The notes under the pieces: generated by a model
The model's input: the letters and a program-made list of their open reading frames with translations, nothing else
Database searches by the model: none
What the model was told of the DNA's origin: nothing
Source: Acetobacteraceae bacterium
Lineage (GTDB): Bacteria > Pseudomonadota > Alphaproteobacteria > Acetobacterales > Acetobacteraceae
NCBI GenBank assembly: GCA_947475245.1
Contig: CANJLW010000016.1
Span: forward strand, 1 to 64,000
Length of the DNA: 64,000 bases
Reading direction: 5' to 3'
Program-made: the position numbers and the translations under genes
Part shown: in pieces, positions 36,698 to 45,284 of the stretch
Layout of the letters: each line of letters opens with the position of its first letter
How positions within the stretch are numbered: the stretch's first letter is position 1

Positions 36698-36728
36698 CCT
36701 CGCAAAATGCGATTCCCATTTTGCGAGG
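36698..36728 (+). terminator. Perfect 12-bp hairpin after the ATP-grasp gene
   Basis: CCTCGCAAAATG (36698-36709) and CATTTTGCGAGG (36717-36728) pair perfectly around CGATTCC. It lies 14 bases after the ATP-grasp stop, has no T-run, and precedes a canonical terminator. Likely a transcript end or processing hairpin. Confidence 0.65.
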
Positions 36729-36752
36729 ATGTCCCAAAGCGCTGCTTCCCTA

Positions 36753-36779
36753 CCATCGCATTCCGCGATGGGTTTTTTT
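36753..36779 (+). terminator. Rho-independent terminator
   Basis: CCATCGC-attcc-GCGATGG followed by GTTTTTTT is a textbook intrinsic terminator. It closes the 31083-36683 operon and separates it from the Wza-like gene, which therefore needs its own promoter in 36780-36903. Confidence 0.85.
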
Positions 36780-36903
36780 CAGGCTATTGATAAGACACGC
36801 TTTCTGAACCGTGCCAGCCATGGCGCGGCCCTTGCTCCTTGCGACATACAAAGGCAGGTGTCCGCAATCGTGGATCGACCTGCCGCAACACCTTGTCGCG
36901 GGA

Positions 36904-38133
36904 ATGCCGATCATGATGCGCAGCTACTCCAAGACCATCGCCTCTCTGCTTTGCCTCGCGGTGTCCGGTTGCGGCGCGGCCTGGGAAAAGCCCTCCAACG
37001 CGCACGATCTGAACGGCCGGGACGGCTACATGGCCGAACGGCGCGACATGCCCGCGAAGCCCAACGGCGACGCCGCGGAGGCTCGGCGCTGGAATCAGAG
37101 CAACTGCGCCGCCGACACGCCGAACCATACGAACCTCGCGCTGACGCCGCTGCCCGGCCAGATGGCCCTGTCGCCGGGCGACCTCGTGCGCATCACCGTG
37201 CCCGGCGACGATGCGCCGAGCGGATCGTATAAGGTGGATAGCGATGGGTCGCTGGCGCTGGACCTGATCGGTCGCCTGCCGGTGACCGGCCGCAGCCTCG
37301 CGACAGTGGAGGCGGACATCGCGCGCCGTCTTGTAGCGCTGAAGCATTTCCGCCCCGGCTTCGCCCGGGTCGTCGTCCGCCTCCTGGATCGCTCCGCCGT
37401 GCGGGTCCGGGTATCGGGCGCGGTCTTCCAGCCCGGCCAGGTCGTCATCAACAGCCGTTCCCCGAACGAGTCCGACAATGCTCGCCAGGCCGCGACCGGC
37501 GATCACGCGATCGGCCGGACACTCAGCGTCGCCCTGTCCAGCGCGGCGGGTGTGCGGCCCGACGCCGATATTCGCAATGTCGTGGTGATCCAGGGCGGCA
37601 CGCGTCGGACCGTCGATCTGACCGGCATGTTGGACGGCAGCGCGGTGGACGATGTGCTGCTGACCGACGGCGATCGGGTGGAAGTGCCGAGCCGGGGGTG
37701 CTTTCAGATGAATTTGGCGCGGCCGTCGCCGATCACCGCGCCGGGCGTGCGCGTGTTCCTGTCGAACCTGACCACTCCGGCGGCGAGCAACGCGCAATCG
37801 GCGGTTGGCCACGACCAGACCAGCCTGCCGTACGGGACGCGGTTCTTGCAGGCCCTGGTGTCCGCCAACTGCGTCGGCGGCACGCAGAGCACCAACGCCG
37901 ATCGCTGGGCCGTGCTGATTTCTACCAACCCGATGACCGGTGACAGCGAAGTGATCGAACGGCGGATCGAAGCGCTGGTGCGTCGGTCCGATCGCGATGC
38001 CTTCAACCCGGTTATGCTGCCCAGCGACGCCGTCGCCTGCTACGACTCCGCGGTGACCAATCTGCGCGACGTGGTGCGCGCCATCGGCGACATCACGGGC
38101 ATTTCGTCCGTCGGCCGCGGCGCCGGATTGTAA
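36904..38133 (+). CDS. Wza-like polysaccharide export outer-membrane lipoprotein
   Basis: A 409-residue exporter. The N-terminus has a lipoprotein signal ending LAVSGC. A polysaccharide export domain follows (LSPGDLVRITVPGDD, DSDGSLALDLIGRLPVTGRS), then an SLBB-type segment (VRVSGAVFQPGQVVI) and a long C-terminal region. It would form the outer-membrane channel for the exopolysaccharide. ATG 36904, 36913 and 36916 are all possible starts; GGGA precedes 36904. The frame is open back to 36811, but that part is not signal-like. It is followed by the chain-length gene 22 bases on. Confidence 0.9.
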   Translation: MPIMMRSYSKTIASLLCLAVSGCGAAWEKPSNAHDLNGRDGYMAERRDMPAKPNGDAAEARRWNQSNCAADTPNHTNLALTPLPGQMALSPGDLVRITVPGDDAPSGSYKVDSDGSLALDLIGRLPVTGRSLATVEADIARRLVALKHFRPGFARVVVRLLDRSAVRVRVSGAVFQPGQVVINSRSPNESDNARQAATGDHAIGRTLSVALSSAAGVRPDADIRNVVVIQGGTRRTVDLTGMLDGSAVDDVLLTDGDRVEVPSRGCFQMNLARPSPITAPGVRVFLSNLTTPAASNAQSAVGHDQTSLPYGTRFLQALVSANCVGGTQSTNADRWAVLISTNPMTGDSEVIERRIEALVRRSDRDAFNPVMLPSDAVACYDSAVTNLRDVVRAIGDITGISSVGRGAGL

Positions 38134-38155
38134 GGGGGATCGGAGGATGAGCGGC

Positions 38156-39535
38156 ATGAACATGTTGTATCGGCGCATCGTCCACGGCGGTCGGATGGAC
38201 AGCCGGCGGCGGCGCTACCTCTTCACCGCCCTGATCGGGTTGGTGGCGGCCTGGGGCGCGTCGATGGCCTACCTGCTGCTCAGCGCGCCCAGCTACACCA
38301 GCGCGTTCGTCTTCGTGCTGCCCGGCACCGGCGCGGGCACCAGCATGAACCTGGATCGGATCGGTCAGGCGACGACCACGTCGTCTTCCGCCTTCGCCAG
38401 CCCCGAACTGAGCCCGACGGAAAACTATCGCAAGATGTTGTTGAGCCACCGGCTGTTGGCGGCGGCGTCGAAGTCCCTGGACGAAGAAGTGGAGCGCTTT
38501 CCCCTGCCGAAGGTCGCGCTGGCGGATCAGACCAAGTTGATCACCGTGTCGATGGTCGGGCGCACCCCGGATCAGGCCTATCAACGCGCCAATACCGTCC
38601 GTGCGGCCTTCCTTACGATGTTGGATCAATTGCGGGCGGATGAAATTCAGATGCGGGAGTCGACCTACCGCACCATGCTGGCCGGCTATAAAACCAGCCT
38701 GGACGGCGCGCGTCAGCGACTGATCAATCACGAGGCCACCAGCGGCCTGACGTCGTTGGAACAATACGGCACGATCGTCGCGGCGGTGGAGCGGTTGCGC
38801 GATCAGGTGCGCGATGTGGACGCCAAGCTGGCGCATATGCGCGCCGGTGTGACCGAATTGTCCCGCCTGCTGGGCACGACGGTCGAACTGGCCAACGTCG
38901 CGATGGTGCTGCGGGCGGACCCGTCGTTTCAGGCGCTGCTGGAACAACTGGCGAAGCAGGATACGGAACTGGCGATGCTGTCGGGCATTCGCGGCGACGC
39001 CAATCCGCGCCTGGTCGACCTGAAGGCCGAACGGGCCGGGACTCTGACGAAACTGAACGCCCGCGCCCAGGACCTGACCGGCGTCAAACGCCAGGACGTG
39101 ACTGCGATCCGCGATCTGAGCATCCGCGATGAGCGTGCCCGTCTGTTCGAACGCCTGATCGGCCAGATCGCCGATACCGAGGCCATGTCGGCGATGCGGG
39201 AGCGTATGACGGCGCAGATCGCGACGGAACAGGCCCGCGTGCTGGCCTTGGCCCCCGCGGCGTCGCATCTGGACGATCTGAAGCGCGACGTTCAGGTCGC
39301 CGAAGCGGTGTTCTCCTCCGCCCTCGCGCGGATCGATACCAGCAAGGCGGATTTCTTCGCGTCCTATCCGATGATACAGACCCTTGATCCGCCGCTGATG
39401 CCGCGGCGTCCGAGTTCTCCGGTGCCTGTCCTTGCCGTCGCCGGGGGATTGGGCGCCAGCTTCTTCATCATCGCGGCGCTGGTCCTGACATGGCTTCGCA
39501 TCGGATTGCTCCAGAGAATACTGAAGAGCGCCTGA
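38156..39535 (+). CDS. Wzz/GumC-like polysaccharide chain-length (co-polymerase) protein
   Basis: Inner-membrane protein of 459 residues with two transmembrane helices, at the N-terminus (YLFTALIGLVAAWGASMAYLL) and the C-terminus (VLAVAGGLGASFFIIAALVLT); each is quoted at no more than its core. A long coiled-coil-like periplasmic region lies between, and a proline-rich segment (DPPLMPRRPSSPV) precedes the last helix, as in PCP proteins. No BY-kinase domain is attached, and no separate Wzc kinase is in the window. ATG 38156 lies 9 bases after GGAGG; ATG 38147 abuts it. The 3' end overlaps the next gene by 46 bases. Confidence 0.9.
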   Translation: MNMLYRRIVHGGRMDSRRRRYLFTALIGLVAAWGASMAYLLLSAPSYTSAFVFVLPGTGAGTSMNLDRIGQATTTSSSAFASPELSPTENYRKMLLSHRLLAAASKSLDEEVERFPLPKVALADQTKLITVSMVGRTPDQAYQRANTVRAAFLTMLDQLRADEIQMRESTYRTMLAGYKTSLDGARQRLINHEATSGLTSLEQYGTIVAAVERLRDQVRDVDAKLAHMRAGVTELSRLLGTTVELANVAMVLRADPSFQALLEQLAKQDTELAMLSGIRGDANPRLVDLKAERAGTLTKLNARAQDLTGVKRQDVTAIRDLSIRDERARLFERLIGQIADTEAMSAMRERMTAQIATEQARVLALAPAASHLDDLKRDVQVAEAVFSSALARIDTSKADFFASYPMIQTLDPPLMPRRPSSPVPVLAVAGGLGASFFIIAALVLTWLRIGLLQRILKSA

Positions 39536-40767
39536 TCCATCTGGCGCTGGCCGGCGGCTGGGTGTGGTACGCCCTCGGCGCTCTCTACGTCGTCGGCCCG
39601 CTGCTTGGGATTTCCCTGTTGGGCATGGTCCTGTGGCGGCGCTACGCGGCCGGATGGTCGCCGGGGGTAGTGGCGCCGAACGCGATCCCGGCCGGTGTCT
39701 GGGCCTGGATCGTGGGCATGATGGCGATGCTGATCGCGCTTTGGATGGGGCACCTGAACGAGGAACTCAGCGCCGCGCAAACGCTGAAATCGACGATCGG
39801 ATGGCTGAAGGGCTGGGCGCTGCTGGCAATCTTCCCGATGGCCGGCGCCTGCCTGCGCATTCGGCCGGAGTTGGTGATCCGCTCCTTCGGGGTGTTCGCG
39901 CTGCAAACGCTGGTGCTGATCCCGTTTCTGGTGCTGGCGGCGCTGGCGCATCTGCCGCCGAAGCTGTTTGTGTCACCGCTGCAAATCCTCGGCGGACCGG
40001 GGCCGGAGTTCTTCAGCGTCTATTTGTATATCGTCGATCCCTCCAACGGCGCGTCGCGCTGGCAGTTCATCGCGCCCTGGGCGCCGGCGGCGGGCATGCT
40101 GGGCAATCTGATCTTCGTGCTGGCGTCGTTCGAGACCGACCGGCGGTATCGCATGATCGGCCTGCTGACCGGTCTGTTGATGTGCTTCATGACCAAGTCG
40201 CGCATGGCGATGCTGTTCCTGATCGTGTTCCCCTGCCTGCTGTGGACGATGTCGCGCCTGTCGCGCCCCCGCATGCTGGCGGCGGGCGCGGCGAGCGCGG
40301 TGGTGATCGGCGTGCTGGCGGATATCGTCATCACCACCATCCAGGACGGCATCGCCGCCTTTCGCGGCGCGCGCGCGGACTCGACCCGGGTGCGGGAGGC
40401 GCTGGGCCGCATCGCCATCGACCGCTGGTGGGATGAGGCGGTGATCTGGGGGCACGGCATCGTGGAGCGCGGGCCGCATTTCGTCGAATACATGCCGATC
40501 GGCAGCCATCACACCTGGTACGGCCTGCTTTACGTCAAGGGCCTGGTCGGCGCGCTGGCCCTGGCCTTGCCGCTGCTGTGGTCGATCGTGGAAATGCTGC
40601 TGCTGTCGCAGGTATCGTGGCTGGGGCGCGTGGCCCTGTCATTCTGCCTGATGTTGGTATTCTACAGCTTCGGCGAAAATCTGGAGATCCTGTCCTATCT
40701 GTTCTGGCCCGGCCTGATCGTGCTGGGCATCGCGCTGAGGCCGGTCGACGAGGGTGCGCGGGTCTGA
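39490..40767 (+). CDS. O-antigen polymerase/ligase-like membrane protein (Wzy/WaaL type)
   Basis: A 425-residue protein with about ten to twelve membrane helices and a large loop before the last helices. The loop carries WGHGIVERGPHFVEYMPIG and SHHTWYGLLYVKGLVGALAL, resembling the Wzy_C / O-antigen ligase signature with a conserved histidine. It would polymerise repeat units or transfer the polymer. The start at ATG 39490 lies inside the preceding gene's end. This is the last recognisable gene of the exopolysaccharide cluster. Confidence 0.85.
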   Translation: MASHRIAPENTEERLIHLALAGGWVWYALGALYVVGPLLGISLLGMVLWRRYAAGWSPGVVAPNAIPAGVWAWIVGMMAMLIALWMGHLNEELSAAQTLKSTIGWLKGWALLAIFPMAGACLRIRPELVIRSFGVFALQTLVLIPFLVLAALAHLPPKLFVSPLQILGGPGPEFFSVYLYIVDPSNGASRWQFIAPWAPAAGMLGNLIFVLASFETDRRYRMIGLLTGLLMCFMTKSRMAMLFLIVFPCLLWTMSRLSRPRMLAAGAASAVVIGVLADIVITTIQDGIAAFRGARADSTRVREALGRIAIDRWWDEAVIWGHGIVERGPHFVEYMPIGSHHTWYGLLYVKGLVGALALALPLLWSIVEMLLLSQVSWLGRVALSFCLMLVFYSFGENLEILSYLFWPGLIVLGIALRPVDEGARV

Positions 40768-41201
40768 GGGCGCTGTTTGTGAGTGGGGCGCACGCTATGG
40801 GGCTGAGAGGCGGTGGGTCCGTTTGAATGGAAGTGAAGGGGCGACTGTCGCCGTCGGGGTCACACTATGGCTGGTTTGGTTGGAGAGCGGACTCCCGGAA
40901 ATCGGTTTGAGAGTCCATCCGAAAAGGATATAAGTGGTTTCAATGGTTTATGGATGATGCCCGCTGGAAGCCGACCCGATGTGAAGCAAGAATAGGACCG
41001 ATTACAGGATGGGGTTGGCGCCAAGCGACTGGAATCGCTCAACTCCTTTTCGGACGGACTCTGAGGGTTAAACTTGGCCTTTTGTGCGGCGCGAAAATCA
41101 AGGAATATGTGACAGAGGAAACTCGCCGTTCATAACTTAACATTCTATGGAATTCGCTGAAATTCAGCGGAATTATGCAGCAAGTATTGGCCGCTCTTCG
41201 G
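40768..41201. other. Intergenic stretch without recognisable gene
   Basis: About 430 bases, less GC-rich than the cluster before it. Only short unconvincing frames are present. From about 41152 it contains AATTC-agcg-GAATT followed by a segment (41152-41183) that recurs near 42813 and 45099. The stretch looks like decayed or foreign DNA at the edge of an accessory patch. Confidence 0.4.
41152..41183 (-). repeat. Copy A of a ~30-bp intergenic element
   Basis: On the minus strand it reads CTTGCTGCATAATTCCGCTG and on. Similar sequences occur at 42813-42846 (CTTGTTGCACAATTCCCGTG) and 45099-45127 (TTGGTGCATAATCCTTGGAA), all in the same orientation. Matches were found by eye; significance was not computed. 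Confidence 0.45.
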
Positions 41202-42128
41202 TCATTGACCCAATGACACCACCGGTTTGCCCTTCCAGTGTGGCAACGGGCCTCCACTCACGACATATACGCCGCCTGAGATCAGAACAATTGCCAACCA
41301 ATCAATCGCCATGGGCCATTCCCCCAGAACCGGGATCGCCATGAGGCCGGTCACAACGGGCGTAAGCGCGACGAAAGCGGCACCCCCTGTCGCGCCAAGA
41401 AGGCTGACCATGCGGCCATAGAGCAGCAGGGCGACGATTGCCGTGAGGACGCCCTGAACAACCGCCTGCAATCCGATATCAAACAGAGGGGCCTTTAACA
41501 CGCTGATCCCTGCGAACCATATATAGAAGGGCAAATAGAGCACCAACGATCCGACAGCCGCGATGGCGGCCGCGTGCAGCCCATCAAGCTGGGCGCGTCG
41601 CATGACGACGGTATAGCCAGCCCATGCGACGCCCGCGAGGAGAAATAAGGCGTGGCCGATATTTTGCGTTGTTCCAATGGCGCCACCCTTTCCCCAAACG
41701 ATACCCATGGCGCCCAGCACGATAAGGACGAAGCCGATCCTCTTCCGAATCTTAAACGGCTCCTTCAGGACCATTGAAGCCAGAATCGCGACCATCAATG
41801 GCATCACGCCGGGAAACAGCGCGCCTCCGTGGGCGGCAGGCGTGAACAACAAGCCCACGTTCACGAGCAGCACCATTGGTGCCCCGCAACCTGCGATGAC
41901 GACGGCCACGCCGCTCCAGCCAATGCGGTCAATTGCCATCCCCCTTCGCGCCAAATACGGCAGCAGGAGGACGCCCGCCATCGTGAAACGTATGGCGGCA
42001 ACATCCCACGGTGTCAGGCCCGTCCGCACGCCAAGACGAGACACGACAATGAAGGCGCCCCAGATGCAAACAGCGGCAAGGCCATAGATCGCGCCTCGCA
42101 AATAAGTTGCTTTCGTTGGACTTTCCAT
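41202..42128 (-). CDS. EamA/DMT-family permease
   Basis: A 308-residue inner-membrane transporter with ten helices in two EamA repeats (IYGLAAVCIWGAFIVVSRLG; later ALFLLAGVAWAGYTVVMRR). Members export amino acids, metabolites or drugs. ATG 42128 lies 14 bases after the thioesterase stop, so both are one operon. The C-terminal PHWKGKPVVSLG is repeated as a decayed fragment at 42866-42926, evidence of a former second copy. GC appears lower than in flanking regions. Confidence 0.9.
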   Translation of the reverse strand: MESPTKATYLRGAIYGLAAVCIWGAFIVVSRLGVRTGLTPWDVAAIRFTMAGVLLLPYLARRGMAIDRIGWSGVAVVIAGCGAPMVLLVNVGLLFTPAAHGGALFPGVMPLMVAILASMVLKEPFKIRKRIGFVLIVLGAMGIVWGKGGAIGTTQNIGHALFLLAGVAWAGYTVVMRRAQLDGLHAAAIAAVGSLVLYLPFYIWFAGISVLKAPLFDIGLQAVVQGVLTAIVALLLYGRMVSLLGATGGAAFVALTPVVTGLMAIPVLGEWPMAIDWLAIVLISGGVYVVSGGPLPHWKGKPVVSLGQ

Positions 42129-42142
42129 GTCGGACCGCCGCG

Positions 42143-42565
42143 TCAGTTTTCGAAGATCAGGCAGGTCGTCGTGCCATGAGCCAGCAAGCGCCCGTTGCGA
42201 TCCGTGATCTTTCCTTCGGCGGTGCCTATGCGTCGGCCCCGGCTCAGCACCACGCCTTCTGCCCTGATCTTCCCCGTCTCGGTTGTGATTGGCCGGACAA
42301 GAGAAATCTTAAATTCCAGTGTGGTTTGACCGATACCTTTGTCGAGGGTCGATTGGACAGCGAGCCCCATGCAGCTATCAAGCAGAGTCGCGGAGAAGCC
42401 GCCATGCACCGTGCCAGCAGGGTTGAGCAGGGTATCATCCGGCTCCGCGACAATGACGACACGCCCGTTCTCGGCTTCGATTACGTCGTAACCAAGTGTG
42501 CGTGCGATAGTGTTGAGGGGCAGGGTTCGGTCAGCGAGACCTTGAACAAACTCAAGGCCGCTCAT
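42143..42565 (-). CDS. PaaI-type hotdog-fold thioesterase
   Basis: A 140-residue acyl-CoA thioesterase-like protein. The conserved LLNPAGTVHGGFSATLLDSCMGLAVQS (quoted in part: LLNPAGTVHGGFSATLLD) contains the HGG motif of the family. GKIRAEGVVLSRGRRIGTAEG and a final strand HGTTTCLIFEN complete the hotdog fold. ATG 42565 begins the domain; the open frame further upstream shows no conserved content. It is co-transcribed with the EamA permease. Confidence 0.9.
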   Translation of the reverse strand: MSGLEFVQGLADRTLPLNTIARTLGYDVIEAENGRVVIVAEPDDTLLNPAGTVHGGFSATLLDSCMGLAVQSTLDKGIGQTTLEFKISLVRPITTETGKIRAEGVVLSRGRRIGTAEGKITDRNGRLLAHGTTTCLIFEN

Positions 42566-42966
42566 TTCTTTCTGCCTGTCCGGACTGACGGTTCCATAAA
42601 CTCTGGCTGTAGTAGGGGGCACCGATGCCTTCTCCCGTTGTGTCAGGATTGGCCTAGGCGTTCCCCCGGCCGGTGGCCATCCGCTTCTTGCTACCACCAA
42701 CCAATGAGGTTCGGGCCGGGCCTATCCGAGGGGCATACCTCGACCGTCGTTGCACATCTCAAGAATCATGAGACAAAGAAACTCCGCTGCCTATATCTAA
42801 TATTTCTCTCGAATCCATTGATATTCACGGGAATTGTGCAACAAGGCATTTTGTGACCTGATCGTGGACCCAACCACACTGCTGGCTTGCCCTTCCAGTG
42901 AGGCATCCGGTCTCCGCTCGCGGGTTGCGCGGCACCAGATTATTTGTTTCGATTTTGCACGATACA
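42566..42966. other. Intergenic region with a permease remnant
   Basis: No intact gene in about 400 bases. The only recognisable content is the decayed EamA 3' end at 42866-42926 and copy B of the short element. The rest, 42566-42810, shows no family I know. Confidence 0.5.
42813..42926 (-). pseudogene. Decayed 3' end of a second EamA permease plus downstream flank
   Basis: On the minus strand one frame reads SGDRMPHWKGKPAVWLG, against SGGPLPHWKGKPVVSLG at the end of the intact permease gene. About three quarters of the 56 bases around this match by eye. The similarity continues into the 3' flank (CTTGTTGCACAATTCC against CTTGCTGCATAATTCC). The stop codon is gone, and nothing upstream is intact. 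Confidence 0.65.
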
Positions 42967-44190
42967 TCAGGGGGATGTAACCAAGGAGGGACGACGCCCA
43001 AACAAAACAATTGAGGCAGCGACGATATCCACAACCGAGGCCGACATCAGAGCGTATCTGTAATCGCCGAAGGCATCATGCAGCAGGCCATAAAGACCCG
43101 GCCCCATAGCCGTGATGAGCTGGATCGCGCACGATGCAATGCCGAAAACCGCGCCGAATGATACCGAGCCAAATTCCCTCCGTACGATAATCGGGGCAAG
43201 TGTCGTGACATTCCCAACTGTCAGCCCGAAGGTAATACTTGCTCCGATCAATGCATAAGGGGACGGGACCAATTCCATTGTGGCCAAAGCGCATGCGGCC
43301 AGCAGCAGCACGATTGAAGCAGTCACCCTCACATCGACCTGATCCGAAAACCGGGCAAGCGCGAGGCGACCAAGAAGAGCCGCGATCGCCGTCGCCGATA
43401 TCGTCATTGACACGGCCAGGGTGCCAAGCGATCCGGACAGAAAGGTGACCTGATGGGTCAGGAATCCGATTTGCACCATCATTCCCAGTCCGAAGGTGGC
43501 CATGACGGAGCGCAGGGCCGAGGTGCGCACTGCTGACCGGCGTGTCCATACCGGGACTTGCCTTTTTGTGATGCCATGTTCGGGTGGCAAACCGTCAGGC
43601 CAGAGACCCATCTCTTGCGGACGGTGGCGCAGCACCAGACCCGCGAGGGGGAGTAGCGTCGCAATCGTAAGAAAACCAGCAATGGCGGTGGTTGACGCGA
43701 AGCCGATTCGGCCGATCCCAAACAATAACAGCGGGACCCCCAACATTCCCCCGGCACTCGCGCCGAGCGAGGCGATTGACGTTGCCCGTCCCTGATATTT
43801 TTCGAACCACGGCGCGAGGGTGGTCGCGACGGCCGTCGTTGAAAGGCAGGCCCAGCCAACGCCCATGAGCAGGAAGGCGAGATACACCTGCGATGGCACG
43901 ACCACGCGGCCAACAGTGTAAACCCCAAGGGCCAGCGCGATTCCACCGAGCGCGATAACAGGGCGCGGCCCGAATCGGCTGATACCGCTTCCGACAGGAA
44001 TTAGCAGCAGGGCACTGACAACATAGAATAGGGTGACAGCGCCGGAGACGAGGCTGGTTTGCCAGCCATTGGCGATGACGACCTCATGTAAATAAACTCC
44101 GGCACCGAACAGCCCAAGGGCATTGCCAACCAGCGCCGCGACCATACAGGCCATGACAATCCACCAGCCGTAGAATGGGTGCGTGCGCAT
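42967..44190 (-). CDS. MFS transporter (monocarboxylate/oxalate-formate antiporter-like)
   Basis: A 407-residue twelve-helix carrier. The opening MRTHPFYGWWIVMACMVAAL and LFGAGVYLHEVVIANGW are characteristic of the monocarboxylate/OxlT-like MFS branch. GASAGGMLGVPLL marks the central helices. It is divergent from the ArsR-type regulator (start 44338) across 147 bases containing a good inverted repeat, so that regulator probably controls it. Confidence 0.9.
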   Translation of the reverse strand: MRTHPFYGWWIVMACMVAALVGNALGLFGAGVYLHEVVIANGWQTSLVSGAVTLFYVVSALLLIPVGSGISRFGPRPVIALGGIALALGVYTVGRVVVPSQVYLAFLLMGVGWACLSTTAVATTLAPWFEKYQGRATSIASLGASAGGMLGVPLLLFGIGRIGFASTTAIAGFLTIATLLPLAGLVLRHRPQEMGLWPDGLPPEHGITKRQVPVWTRRSAVRTSALRSVMATFGLGMMVQIGFLTHQVTFLSGSLGTLAVSMTISATAIAALLGRLALARFSDQVDVRVTASIVLLLAACALATMELVPSPYALIGASITFGLTVGNVTTLAPIIVRREFGSVSFGAVFGIASCAIQLITAMGPGLYGLLHDAFGDYRYALMSASVVDIVAASIVLFGRRPSLVTSP

Positions 44191-44244
44191 GATCCGCCAA
44201 ATCCATGTTTCCGTGATGGCTTAACAGGATGATCGCGCCCGAAG

Positions 44245-44262
44245 CTTCGGTCGCGGCCGAAG
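44245..44262. promoter_or_regulatory. Candidate operator between MFS and ArsR-type genes
   Basis: CTTCGG-tcgcgg-CCGAAG is a perfect 6-6-6 inverted repeat, and the overlapping CCGAAGCTTCGG is itself a 12-bp palindrome around 44245. It lies midway in the divergent 44191-44337 spacer, the expected place for an autoregulating winged-helix repressor. Binding is inferred. Confidence 0.45.
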
Positions 44263-44337
44263 TATCCTCGACCAGCATAGACGGCGCTTTGATCGCGTCG
44301 CACCATTCGGCGGTATCCGACCCAAGAGGAATAAAGC

Positions 44338-45060
44338 ATGGTCAGCACGTCCGCGTTCGCGCGATCCGCCGCTCTTGTCGGTGATCCGGCACGGGCGAAC
44401 ATGCTCGCGGCGCTCATGGACGGTAGGGCGCTGACCGCGAAGGAGTTGGCCCGCGCCGCCGGTGTCACGCCCCAGACGGCCAGCGGGCACCTTGCGCGTC
44501 TGACTGAGGGTGGCCTTCTCGCCGTCGAACAACAAGGGCGGCATCGATATCACCGTGTCGCTTCGGCTTCGGTCGCCCACATGCTGGAAAGCATCATGTC
44601 CGTGGCGGCGGAGTGTGGAGGGGTGGCGAGAGGGAAACCGATTTCCGTTGGACCCCGTGACAAAGCTCTCCGCCACGCTCGCACATGTTACGACCATCTC
44701 GCGGGCGAACTCGCGGTCCGGCTCGCGGACAAATTGATTGAGCGTGGGCACGTCGATTTTTCAGCGGATGGCGGTGCTCTGACCCCGGAAGGCGCAACGT
44801 TCCTCATTGCTCTTGGCGTTCAATTTGAAGCGAAATCGTCCCACGCGGCATCAGGGCGTGGTAGCCGGTTGTTCTGCCGACCCTGTCTCGACTGGAGTGA
44901 GCGGCGGTCGCATATCGCCGGGGCCGTGGGGGCCGCTATTTGCCAATGCTGTTTGGGGCACGGTTGGGTGAAGCGTCTGGACGGAACGCGAGCGATCGAG
45001 GTCACGCCCGCAGGCAGACGCGGGTTCGCCTCCGCGTTTGATCTGTTCATTGAAAATTGA
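44338..45060 (+). CDS. ArsR-family winged-helix transcriptional regulator
   Basis: A 240-residue regulator. Residues 8-90 are an ArsR/SmtB winged helix (ARANMLAALMDGRALTAKELA, GVTPQTASGHLARLTEGGLL). The C-terminal part carries CLDWSERRSHIAG, a signature of a long ArsR subgroup, not of metal-sensing short members. No clear CxC metal site is present in the DNA-binding helix. It is divergent from the MFS carrier and likely represses it in response to a small molecule. Confidence 0.9.
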   Translation: MVSTSAFARSAALVGDPARANMLAALMDGRALTAKELARAAGVTPQTASGHLARLTEGGLLAVEQQGRHRYHRVASASVAHMLESIMSVAAECGGVARGKPISVGPRDKALRHARTCYDHLAGELAVRLADKLIERGHVDFSADGGALTPEGATFLIALGVQFEAKSSHAASGRGSRLFCRPCLDWSERRSHIAGAVGAAICQCCLGHGWVKRLDGTRAIEVTPAGRRGFASAFDLFIEN

Positions 45061-45098
45061 TCTGATTTCTTATTGACCTGACATTTGGCAGCCCTTCG

Positions 45099-45162
45099 TT
45101 GTATATTCCAAGGATTATGCACCAAAATCGGAGCCTTGATAATGTTGGGCCTTTTTGGTGCA
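45099..45162. repeat. Copy C of the short element and a 10-bp inverted repeat
   Basis: The minus strand of 45099-45127 resembles the two elements near 41152 and 42813. Within the region TGCACCAAAA (45118-45127) and TTTTGGTGCA (45153-45162) are exact complements, 25 bases apart. Both flanking genes converge here. The half-sites look like the TGCACC/GGTGCA of NtrC sites, but the spacing is wrong for that. Confidence 0.4.
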
Positions 45163-45284
45163 CAAATTAGGCGCGTAACACTCCAGGATCCATGAGTATG
45201 CGCGAGTCTCGCCCGCCGGCCGCTTTGTCCAAGCCTCTCCGATTCCCCCGATTTGGCCCGGGACATAACATTCAACCCGACCCA

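Noticed and set aside
40867-40995. Short plus-strand frame in the 40768-41201 gap
   Set aside because: About 42 codons, no ribosome site, no similarity to any family I know.
45118-45162. NtrC-type enhancer site
   Set aside because: Half-sites look right but are 25 bases apart, not about 5, and no target gene starts nearby.
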